Shown: positions 1 through 6,082 of the stretch, piece after piece
How positions within the stretch are numbered: position 1 is the first letter of the stretch
How the letters are laid out: each line of letters starts with the position of its first letter
Origin: Paracoccaceae bacterium
GTDB taxonomy: Bacteria > Pseudomonadota > Alphaproteobacteria > Rhodobacterales > Rhodobacteraceae
Direction: 5' to 3'
NCBI GenBank assembly: GCA_023260935.1
Contig: JALQTL010000341.1
Location: 1 to 13,190 of the forward strand
Length of the DNA: 13,190 nt
Program-made: the position numbers and the translations under genes
The notes under the pieces: model-generated
Told to the model about the DNA's origin: nothing
The model's database searches: none
Seen by the model: only the letters and a program-made list of their open reading frames with translations

Positions 1-36
1 CTCATTGAACCGGATCGACGGGAACAGGTCCAACAT
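1..36 (-). CDS. Start of an unidentified gene (partial, runs off the left edge)
   Basis: An ATG on the minus strand (34-36) opens 12 stop-free codons to the window edge, reading MLDLFPSIRFNE. A purine-rich stretch (AGAAGAGAAGAGAA, about 10 bases upstream) could serve as ribosome binding site. The gene would lie downstream of glnK-amtB on the same strand, separated from amtB by about 140 bp that holds strong hairpins, so it may or may not be cotranscribed. Twelve residues are too few to assign a family, and the call that it is a gene at all rests only on the start, the purine-rich leader and the position. Confidence 0.4.
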   Translation of the reverse strand, partial: MLDLFPSIRFNE

Positions 37-120
37 GGTCTGAATTCTCTTCTCTTCTGCTCCGTGCGGTCCTTTCGGGCCGGGCCAGACTTCGGACTGG
101 CAGGGAGGAGGAGAGCCAAT

Positions 121-159
121 CCGCCGAAAGCATCGGCGGGCCAGCATCGCCGGCCCGCC
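121..159 (-). terminator. Two overlapping hairpins downstream of amtB (possible terminator or attenuator)
   Basis: Two perfect inverted repeats share a strand. GGCGGGCC (135-142) pairs with GGCCCGCC (152-159) around a 9-base loop. CCGCCGA (121-127) pairs with TCGGCGG (133-139) around a 5-base loop. Both cannot form at once. The region lies between the amtB stop and the next minus-strand start. No U-tract follows on the minus strand, so simple intrinsic termination is uncertain; transcript-end protection or attenuation is equally possible. Confidence 0.4.
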
Positions 160-176
160 ATCTGTCACCTCAAGGA

Positions 177-1553
177 TCACAGGTTGTAGGCACGCTCGCC
201 ATGCGACGACAGGTCCAGACCTTCGCGCTCTTCATCTTCCTTCACGCGCAGGCCGGTGGTGGCCTTGACGATGTAAAGGGCAACCAGCGCCACCACACCC
301 GACCAGATGATCGTGATCACCACACCCAGGATCTGGGCATAAAGCTGCGCGCCCATGGTGCCGCCTTCGGCCACGAAACCCGTGCCCCCCAGCGACGGCG
401 CCGCAAGGATGCCGGTGCCGATGGCGCCGATGATCCCGCCCACACCATGCACACCGAACACGTCAAGGCTGTCGTCATAGCGCAGCTTGTGCTTCACCGT
501 GGTCACGAAGAAGAAGCAGGCAACGGCCGCGACAAAGCCCAGAACGATCGCACCCACCGGGCCGGTCGTGCCGCAGGCCGGGGTGATCGCCACCAGACCG
601 GCCACCATGCCCGAGGCAGCGCCCAGCATCGATGCCTTGCCGCGCGTCATCACCTCCATCAGCGACCAGCCAAGGATGGCACCCGCCGTGGCGACGAAGG
701 TGTTGATCATGGCCAGCGTCGCACCAGCGGTGGCTTCCAGGTTGGACCCGGCATTGAAGCCGAACCAGCCCACCCACAGCATCGATGCGCCAACCATGGT
801 CAGGGTCATCGAATGCGGGGCCATGTTGTCCTTGCCATAGCCGATCCGCGGCCCGATCACGATGGCCGCCACCAGCGCCGCGATCCCGGCGTTGATATGC
901 ACAACCGTGCCGCCCGCAAAGTCGATGGCGCCGTGGTTATAGATCAGCCCGGCAGCATCCCAGACCATATGGGCGATCGGGAAGTACGAGAAGGTAACCC
1001 AGATGATCACGAACAGGATCACCGCGCTGAACTTGATGCGTTCGGCAAAGCCCCCCACGATCAGCGCCGGGGTGATCGCCGCGAAGGTCATCTGAAAGGC
1101 GATGAACACATATTCCGGGATCATCACCCCATCCGAAAAGGTCGCCGCCAGCGAGTCGGGCGTGACCCCGGCAAGGAACACCTTTCCAAAGCCGCCCCAA
1201 TAGGGCGATGTGCTGCCCCCGAAGGCAAAGGAATAGCCATAGACAACCCAGATCACCATCACGATGGCGGTGATGATGGTGCACTGCATCAGCACCGACA
1301 GCATGTTCTTGGTGCGCACCAGCCCGCCATAGAACAGCGCAAGCCCCGGCACGATCATGAACAGCACCAGAAGCGTTGCCGTCATCATCCAGGCGACATC
1401 GCCCTTGTCGACAATGGGGGCGGCAGCTTCGGCAACGGTTTCGGCGGCCGCCTCGGTCGCCTCTTGCGCCCACAGGGGCAGGCTGGCGAAGATCGACGCG
1501 CCAAGCGCCGTCAGGCCAGAAATCGGGCCGGTCAGTCTGTTGAAATTGCTCAT
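177..1553 (-). CDS. amtB: Ammonium transporter AmtB
   Basis: Inner-membrane trimeric channel of the Amt/Mep/Rh family that conducts ammonium-derived NH3 into the cell. The 458-residue product begins with a cleavable-type leader (about residues 1-30, ending near LPLWAQ) and then shows the expected series of hydrophobic helices. Family landmarks are FYGGLVRTKN (74-83), GGFAERIKF, DFAGGTVVHINAG and VFGVHGVGG. The two pore histidines are H219 and H369, exactly 150 residues apart as in E. coli H168/H318, and D211 matches E. coli D160. The C-terminal tail EREGLDLSSHGERAY is the conserved segment that responds to GlnK. The start at 1551-1553 was chosen because it gives the leader and is preceded by AAGGGGAAAACGTAACC; an upstream in-frame extension would overlap glnK and is rejected. 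The gene lies 28 bp downstream of glnK, in the classic glnK-amtB operon order. Confidence 0.97.
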   Translation of the reverse strand: MSNFNRLTGPISGLTALGASIFASLPLWAQEATEAAAETVAEAAAPIVDKGDVAWMMTATLLVLFMIVPGLALFYGGLVRTKNMLSVLMQCTIITAIVMVIWVVYGYSFAFGGSTSPYWGGFGKVFLAGVTPDSLAATFSDGVMIPEYVFIAFQMTFAAITPALIVGGFAERIKFSAVILFVIIWVTFSYFPIAHMVWDAAGLIYNHGAIDFAGGTVVHINAGIAALVAAIVIGPRIGYGKDNMAPHSMTLTMVGASMLWVGWFGFNAGSNLEATAGATLAMINTFVATAGAILGWSLMEVMTRGKASMLGAASGMVAGLVAITPACGTTGPVGAIVLGFVAAVACFFFVTTVKHKLRYDDSLDVFGVHGVGGIIGAIGTGILAAPSLGGTGFVAEGGTMGAQLYAQILGVVITIIWSGVVALVALYIVKATTGLRVKEDEEREGLDLSSHGERAYNL

Positions 1554-1581
1554 GGTTACGTTTTCCCCTTGCCCCGGATGC

Positions 1582-1920
1582 TTACAGCGCATCGTCATTG
1601 GTTTCGCCGGTGCGCACCCGCACGGCATGCTGAACGTCAAGCACGAAGATCTTGCCGTCGCCGATCTTGTCGGTCTTTGCCGTGGTGCGGATGGTGTCCA
1701 CCACCGCGTCGGCAAGGCTGTCGCTGACGACAATCTCCAGCCGGACCTTCGGGACGAAGTTCACGGCATATTCTGCCCCGCGATAGATTTCGGTATGCCC
1801 CGACTGGCTGCCAAAGCCCTTGATTTCGGTGACCATCATGCCGCGCACGCCGATCGAGGTCAGCGCTTCGCGGACCTCTTCCAGCTTGAACGGCTTGATT
1901 GCTGCGATGATAAGTTTCAC
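1582..1920 (-). CDS. glnK: Nitrogen regulatory PII protein GlnK
   Basis: PII-family trimeric signal protein (112 residues, the usual length). It senses 2-oxoglutarate and ATP/ADP, is normally uridylylated under nitrogen limitation, and plugs the AmtB channel when nitrogen is plentiful. The N-terminus MKLIIAAIKPFKLEEVREAL is typical. The T-loop reads GSQSGHTEIYRGAEY, with the uridylylation tyrosine at Y51 and the ligand-binding Q39. The C-terminal part includes DGKIFV and RTGET. The start codon is GTG (1918-1920), preceded by an AAGGGGAAG ribosome site. Linkage to amtB supports GlnK rather than GlnB. The control region upstream is shared with the divergent penicillin-binding protein gene; NtrC control is expected from the family but is not proven by the sequence. 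Confidence 0.96.
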   Translation of the reverse strand: MKLIIAAIKPFKLEEVREALTSIGVRGMMVTEIKGFGSQSGHTEIYRGAEYAVNFVPKVRLEIVVSDSLADAVVDTIRTTAKTDKIGDGKIFVLDVQHAVRVRTGETNDDAL

Positions 1921-1956
1921 GGTCTTCCCCTTCTTTCTGCTGGGGCCCGGGGTGGG

Positions 1957-1976
1957 CCCTTGTCACAAGCAAGGGG
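1957..1976 (-). promoter_or_regulatory. Inverted repeat in the glnK leader
   Basis: CCCTTG (1957-1962) and CAAGGG (1970-1975) form a 6-bp stem. A second, smaller palindrome, CTTGT-C-ACAAG (1959-1969), is nested in the same place. It sits about 40-60 bp upstream of the glnK start, inside the likely untranslated leader or promoter. It could be an operator or an RNA hairpin; the sequence does not decide, and short GC-rich repeats of this kind also occur by chance. Confidence 0.25.
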
Positions 1977-2033
1977 CGTTTCACCGGGTCAGAACAAGAA
2001 AAGGGCAGCGGATTCCTGCCTGTATTCCGGCAG

Positions 2034-2052
2034 AATTGCACAATTTTTGCAC
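2034..2052. promoter_or_regulatory. Candidate operator in the glnK / penicillin-binding protein divergent region
   Basis: Two direct copies of TTGCAC (2036-2041 and 2047-2052) are spaced exactly 11 bp apart, one helical turn. The first copy lies inside the palindrome AATTG-CA-CAATT (2034-2045). The region is A/T-rich compared with its surroundings, as expected of a control region. TGCA half-sites recall NtrC sites, which would suit glnK-amtB. However, the half-sites here span 15 bp rather than the 17 bp of the enteric TGCAC-N7-GTGCA consensus, so NtrC binding is only a suggestion. I saw no good sigma-54 GG-N10-GC element. Confidence 0.3.
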
Positions 2053-2188
2053 TTAATGCGCGTTATGCCTGATTTTTAAGCTTATCCAGCACTCGAATCA
2101 CGCAGTGTTTCACTCTACATCGGTCTTGTTTCGGGTTAGGTTCGCAGCAAGAACACAAAGCAATATCGGGCAGCATTCGGGTATCGGC

Positions 2189-4435
2189 ATGGCTTCGTCA
2201 GGCAACAAGCGGACACCGCTGGTGGCGGATCGGCGCTATGCGTCACAAAAGGCCCGCGCGCCCAAGGGCGGTGCCGGAAAGCCGCCAAAGCCCCCCCGCC
2301 CCCGCAAGCCACGGCGCCAGCACGGGCTGATCATGGGCCTGATCCTTGGCCTCTGGCGCCTGATCTGGCGCGTGGTCTGGGGCATCACATGGCGCGCCGC
2401 CGCGGCTGTGGCGGTGGTTCTGGGCCTGTCCAGCTTCTATTTCTACAGCCAGTTGCCCGAGGTGACGCACCTGCTCGATGGCCGGGCGCGCGGCTCTGTC
2501 ACCATGCTGGACAGGAACGGGCAGGTCTTTGCATGGCGCGGGGAAACCTTCGGCGGCCAGATCACCGCCGACCATGTCTCGGACAACCTGCGCAACGCCG
2601 TCATCGCGACCGAGGACAAGCGGTTCTACCAGCATTTCGGCGTCAGCCCCCGCGGCATCGCCGGCGCCATCCGAATCAACCTGCGCGAAGGCCGCGGGCC
2701 ACTGCAAGGCAACGGCGGGTCCACGATCACACAGCAGGTGGCAAAGCTTCTGTGCCTGGGCGTGCCCTATGATCCGTCGCAATGGAAGTCGGAAGCGGAA
2801 TACGAACAGGATTGCCGCGCCGGGGGCGTGTGGCGAAAGGTCAAGGAAATCCCCTTCGCCCTTGCGATGGAACTGAAATACACAAAGGCCGAAATCCTGA
2901 CGATCTATCTGAACCGGGCCTATCTGGGCGCCGGGGCGCGCGGCTTCGAAGCGGCGGCGCAGCGCTATTTCGGCAAATCGGCCAATGATGTGACCCCGGC
3001 CGAAGCGGCCATGCTGGCCGGCCTGCTGACCGCGCCGTCACGCTTTGCCCCCACCAACAACCTTCAGCGCGCCCAGACCCGCGCCAATGTGGTGATCGGC
3101 CTGATGGAGGAGCAGGGCTACCTCACCGCCGCGCAGGCAGACGAGGCCCGCAAGAACCCCGCCCGGCTTTCCAAGGCCGCCGAAACCCAGTCAGGCGGCG
3201 CCTTCGCCGATTGGGTGATGGAATCGACGCCCAGTTTCCTCTCCTCGGAAACGACCGAGGATGTGATCATCCAGACAACGCTGGACCCAAGGCTGCAACG
3301 CGCCGCCGAACAGGCCATGACCTATGTCTTTGAAAACAAGGTCAGGGAAGGGTCAAAGGCACAGGCGGCCATTGTCGTGATGTCATCGGATGGCGCGGTT
3401 CGGGCCATGGTGGGCGGGCGCGAACCCGGGCAGGTGGGCAGCTTCAACCGCGCCACCCAAGCCCGCCGCCAGACAGGTTCCAGCTTCAAGCCCTTCGCCT
3501 ATGCCGCGGCCCTCGATCTGGGCTTCACCCCGGCCGATTATGTCGAAGACACGCCGCTGACCATCCGCATTCCCGGCTCCGGCCCGTGGACGCCCAAGAA
3601 TTACGACAACACCTTCAAGGGCATGATCACGCTGACCCAGGCCCTTGCCGAAAGCCGCAACATCCCCGCCGTCCGCGTTTCGGAAGCAGTGGGGCGCGAT
3701 GCCGTGCGCCGCGTGGCCAATGGTTTCGGCATCGAATCCGATCTGGCCGATGGCCCGGCGCTGGTGCTGGGCGCATCGGAATCGACGCTTCTGGAAATGA
3801 CCGGCGCCTATTCCGGCATCCTGAACGGGGGCCGGGCGGTAAAGCCCTACGGGCTGGTGGAACTGCGGCTACAGGCGGAAAAGGAACCGCTGATGGGCGC
3901 GGATGGCGGCTTTGGCGAACGGGTGATCAGCGAACAGGCCGCGCGCTATCTGACCTACATGATGTCAAAGGTGATCGAGGAAGGCACCGGCACCCGCGCC
4001 CGCATTCCGGGCTGGCAAGCAGCGGGCAAGACCGGCACCACACAGGCAGCACGCGATGCATGGTTCATCGGCTTCACCGCCGATTACGTTGCCGGGGTCT
4101 GGATGGGCTATGACGACAACACCCCCCTGAAAGGCGTGACCGGCGGCGGCATCCCCGCCGACATCTGGCGCGAGGTGATGGTGCGCGTGCATGAGGGGCT
4201 GCCCCCCGTGCCGCTGCCGATGGACATTCCGGCCCCGAAACTGCCGCCGAACGGCACCTATGCACCCTCGCCGCAGGTGATGCAGGATGGCCAGTCCCCT
4301 GCCCCGGTGGTGAACCCGAACGCGCCACAGGGATATGAACCCGTCCCCCCCTTCACCAACGAAGGCCCGGTGATGGACGGGGCCGATCTGGCCGACCGGA
4401 TCCTGCGCGACGTGCTGGGCACCATCGGCAACTGA
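2189..4435 (+). CDS. Bifunctional class A penicillin-binding protein (transglycosylase/transpeptidase)
   Basis: Peptidoglycan synthase that polymerises lipid II (GT51 domain) and crosslinks peptides (transpeptidase domain) in the periplasm. From ATG 2189 it is 748 residues: a basic Pro/Arg/Lys-rich cytoplasmic tail (1-45), a Trp/Arg-rich hydrophobic stretch and membrane anchor (about 46-90), GT51 (about 110-290), transpeptidase (about 370-670) and a Pro-rich C-terminal tail. GT51 motifs are EDKRFYQHFG with catalytic E142, GGSTITQQ, and the later AMELKYTKAEILTIYLN block. Transpeptidase motifs are S431-S-F-K434 (nucleophile S431), S489-R-N491 and K614-T-G616. An insertion of roughly 25-30 residues lies between QQVAK and RKVKEIP in GT51 and contains the only two cysteines, C189 and C209. 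An in-frame GTG at 2105 would add 28 residues but has no ribosome site, so the ATG at 2189 is preferred, though its own ribosome site is weak. Whether it corresponds to PBP1A or PBP1B is not resolved. Confidence 0.95.
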   Translation: MASSGNKRTPLVADRRYASQKARAPKGGAGKPPKPPRPRKPRRQHGLIMGLILGLWRLIWRVVWGITWRAAAAVAVVLGLSSFYFYSQLPEVTHLLDGRARGSVTMLDRNGQVFAWRGETFGGQITADHVSDNLRNAVIATEDKRFYQHFGVSPRGIAGAIRINLREGRGPLQGNGGSTITQQVAKLLCLGVPYDPSQWKSEAEYEQDCRAGGVWRKVKEIPFALAMELKYTKAEILTIYLNRAYLGAGARGFEAAAQRYFGKSANDVTPAEAAMLAGLLTAPSRFAPTNNLQRAQTRANVVIGLMEEQGYLTAAQADEARKNPARLSKAAETQSGGAFADWVMESTPSFLSSETTEDVIIQTTLDPRLQRAAEQAMTYVFENKVREGSKAQAAIVVMSSDGAVRAMVGGREPGQVGSFNRATQARRQTGSSFKPFAYAAALDLGFTPADYVEDTPLTIRIPGSGPWTPKNYDNTFKGMITLTQALAESRNIPAVRVSEAVGRDAVRRVANGFGIESDLADGPALVLGASESTLLEMTGAYSGILNGGRAVKPYGLVELRLQAEKEPLMGADGGFGERVISEQAARYLTYMMSKVIEEGTGTRARIPGWQAAGKTGTTQAARDAWFIGFTADYVAGVWMGYDDNTPLKGVTGGGIPADIWREVMVRVHEGLPPVPLPMDIPAPKLPPNGTYAPSPQVMQDGQSPAPVVNPNAPQGYEPVPPFTNEGPVMDGADLADRILRDVLGTIGN

Positions 4436-4456
4436 TCGGCACCGGCCGCGCGCATG

Positions 4457-4484
4457 AAAAAACCCGCGGGGCCACCCCGCGGGT
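4457..4484 (-). terminator. Intrinsic terminator of the mlaA-mlaC operon
   Basis: A perfect 10-bp stem, ACCCGCGGGG (4462-4471) and CCCCGCGGGT (4475-4484), has a 3-base loop. The run of six A on its left (4457-4462) reads as a U-tract on the minus strand, immediately after the stem. It therefore terminates mlaC transcription. The plus-strand side has no T-tract, so it is a poorer terminator for the converging penicillin-binding protein gene, although the hairpin may protect that transcript's end. Confidence 0.85.
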
Positions 4485-4522
4485 CATGGTCGGTCATCAA
4501 CACCCCGGCAAAGGGATCAGCC

Positions 4523-5134
4523 TCAGGCCTTTTTCAGATCCGCCGTCAGCGCAGAGATATCGCCACGCCGCTTGTCCAGCATCGCGCCAATCTCTGTCCT
4601 TTCGCTGGCCAGCATGTTGACGCCTTCGATGATGATGTTGAAAAACAGGTTCTTGCCCGACTTGTCCGATACATGCCAGCGCAGGTCGAAGGGCGCCTCG
4701 CCCCTCAGCTTTGCGACCGAGATCACCTCGTAATAGCTTTTCAGCGGCCGGGCATCCGTCACCTCGATCACGCCGCCGATGAATTCGCGGAAGCGGCGGC
4801 CGTATTTCCGGGCGATGTAGCCCTGATAGGCCTTGGTAAAGGCCGACATCTGCGCCGAACTTGCAGACCGCGCGGCCACCCCAAGCGCCGACCGGGCAAT
4901 TGCCGGCACATCGGCATAACGCACGAAGATGCGTTCGAAATCGACATACATCGCCGTTTCGGACTTGCCCGAATTGATCGTGGCATTGACCTCGCTGATG
5001 GCACGGCCGACCAGATCCTTCGCCTGATCCACGGTCAGCGCCACGGAAGGCAAAGGCAGGGCCAGAGCTGCCGCCCCGCCCACCAGCACGATGCCAAAGC
5101 CGCGACGGGTGAAAATCAGTCTGTCATTGGCCAT
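4523..5134 (-). CDS. mlaC: MlaC-family phospholipid-binding periplasmic protein (toluene-tolerance Ttg2D/ABC auxiliary)
   Basis: Soluble carrier that shuttles phospholipids between outer-membrane MlaA and the inner-membrane MlaFEDB ABC complex. The product has 203 residues, within the usual MlaC range. The N-terminus has a signal peptide with a twin-arginine-like motif, FTRRGFG (R10, R11), a hydrophobic stretch and a likely cleavage after PSVA (residue 32). The mature part resembles PF05494, with ARSALG, AYQGYIARKYG, RRFREFIGG, the block LRWHVSDKSGKNLFFNIIIE and a C-terminal helical tail. The start ATG (5132-5134) lies 11 bp inside the mlaA reading frame and has GAGGA about 10 bases upstream; a longer in-frame extension would run deep into mlaA and is rejected. 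The mlaFEDB genes are not in the window. Tat rather than Sec export would be somewhat unusual for the family. Confidence 0.88.
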   Translation of the reverse strand: MANDRLIFTRRGFGIVLVGGAAALALPLPSVALTVDQAKDLVGRAISEVNATINSGKSETAMYVDFERIFVRYADVPAIARSALGVAARSASSAQMSAFTKAYQGYIARKYGRRFREFIGGVIEVTDARPLKSYYEVISVAKLRGEAPFDLRWHVSDKSGKNLFFNIIIEGVNMLASERTEIGAMLDKRRGDISALTADLKKA

Positions 5135-5897
5135 AGGGATCCTCATAGGGGTCAATGAAATCGTCATCACTGCCAGCGCTGCCGGTCTGGCCAAGTTCGA
5201 ACCGGCGGTTCTGCAAATACAGAAGCCGGGCCTGCGCATAGCTGTCTGCACTGTCATATAGAACGGAATCGATCGTATTCGAATACCGCGACCGATCACC
5301 AAGTCTTGACCCGAACTTGGCAAAGGTGGCGATGTTGGCCTCTTTCGTGGGCAGGGCATAGCGCAGCGGGTTCAGCCCGATGTCGATGATCGTGCCAAAC
5401 ATGTCACGCTCTGTCGTGGGGCCCACCAGCGGCAATTCCATGTATCGCCCCTCGCCTGCCCCCCAGACATGCAGCGTTTCGCCAAAATCGGTGCGCTTGC
5501 CGTTGATGCCCAGCGCACTTGCCGGGTCAAACAGACCGCCGACGCCGACGGTGGTATTCACCAGAAACCGCAACGTGTTTTCCGCCACATGGAACGGGCG
5601 GCCCTGAAGGATGCCATTGGCGATATCGCCGGGCGCATCCAGATTGCGCGCCACGTTGCCGATGCCAGACTTCACCGGGGCGGGCAGGATACTGGAATAC
5701 CCGCCCGATGCGGGCTTGATCACATTGGTGTCAACTGCCCGGTTGAAATCATGGATACGCCGGTTCTGTTCCTCGAACGGATCGTTGAACCCTTCGGGCG
5801 CAGCCTTGGGCGAACATCCCGCCAGCACAGCCAGACTGGCCGCAACAAGAACGTGAAAGACGCCAAGACGGCGCAACGGTGCAGTAATGAAGGTCAT
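5124..5897 (-). CDS. mlaA: MlaA (VacJ-family) outer-membrane lipoprotein
   Basis: Outer-membrane lipoprotein that removes mislocalised phospholipids from the outer leaflet and passes them to MlaC. The 257-residue product starts with a lipoprotein signal peptide ending in a lipobox, VLAGC, with lipidated C28 followed by Ser, consistent with outer-membrane sorting. The VacJ/MlaA domain follows: NDPFEEQNRRIHDFN near the mature N-terminus, the RNLDAPGDIANGILQGR region, and a Gly-rich GVGGLFDPASALG segment. The C-terminus is acidic (DDDFIDPYEDPYG). GGAAG lies about a dozen bases upstream of the ATG. It is the first gene of a two-gene operon overlapping mlaC by 11 bp, which makes translational coupling likely. 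Confidence 0.94.
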   Translation of the reverse strand: MTFITAPLRRLGVFHVLVAASLAVLAGCSPKAAPEGFNDPFEEQNRRIHDFNRAVDTNVIKPASGGYSSILPAPVKSGIGNVARNLDAPGDIANGILQGRPFHVAENTLRFLVNTTVGVGGLFDPASALGINGKRTDFGETLHVWGAGEGRYMELPLVGPTTERDMFGTIIDIGLNPLRYALPTKEANIATFAKFGSRLGDRSRYSNTIDSVLYDSADSYAQARLLYLQNRRFELGQTGSAGSDDDFIDPYEDPYGQ

Positions 5898-5969
5898 CTA
5901 TCCAGTATCTTCCGAGCCGACCCGCGGTGTCCAGCCCCGACCGTTGCCCGCCCCGACTGTTGCCGAAAG

Positions 5970-5998
5970 TTGATATAGGCGACAGCGGCGGAAAACAA
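5970..5998 (-). promoter_or_regulatory. Candidate sigma-70-type promoter for mlaA-mlaC
   Basis: On the minus strand a -35-like TTGTTT (5993-5998) and a -10-like TATCAA (5970-5975) are separated by 17 bp. Transcription would begin near 5963, about 65 bases before the mlaA ATG. Matches to the consensus are 3/6 and 4/6, so this is a suggestion based on spacing and location in the divergent mlaA / type I secretion interval. Confidence 0.3.
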
Positions 5999-6082
5999 CG
6001 GCGGGATTGCCCCCGCCGCCGGGTTGAGCGAGAATCAGACGGCAACACCCCGCCGGACGCGGCACGAAAGGACCATAGGCAG

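Noticed and set aside
201..1727. Long open frame (508 codons) on the plus strand opposite amtB
   Set aside because: Its product is His/Gly/Arg/Asp-rich with no domain and lies antisense to a clear AmtB; such open frames are common opposite high-GC genes.
1921..2060. Sigma-54 promoter for glnK
   Set aside because: I looked for GG-N10-GC in the TGGCAC-N5-TTGC context on the minus strand; the nearest candidate (GGTGAAACGCCCCTTGC) has a 13-base gap, so it fails the strict spacing.
2105..2188. Upstream GTG extension of the penicillin-binding protein
   Set aside because: No ribosome site, and the extra 28 residues look like translated control region; the ATG at 2189 gives the usual basic cytoplasmic tail.
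6000..6017. GGCGGG/CCCGCC hairpin upstream of the type I secretion exporter
   Set aside because: A 6-bp GC stem with no T-tract or conserved loop; too weak to call a regulatory element.
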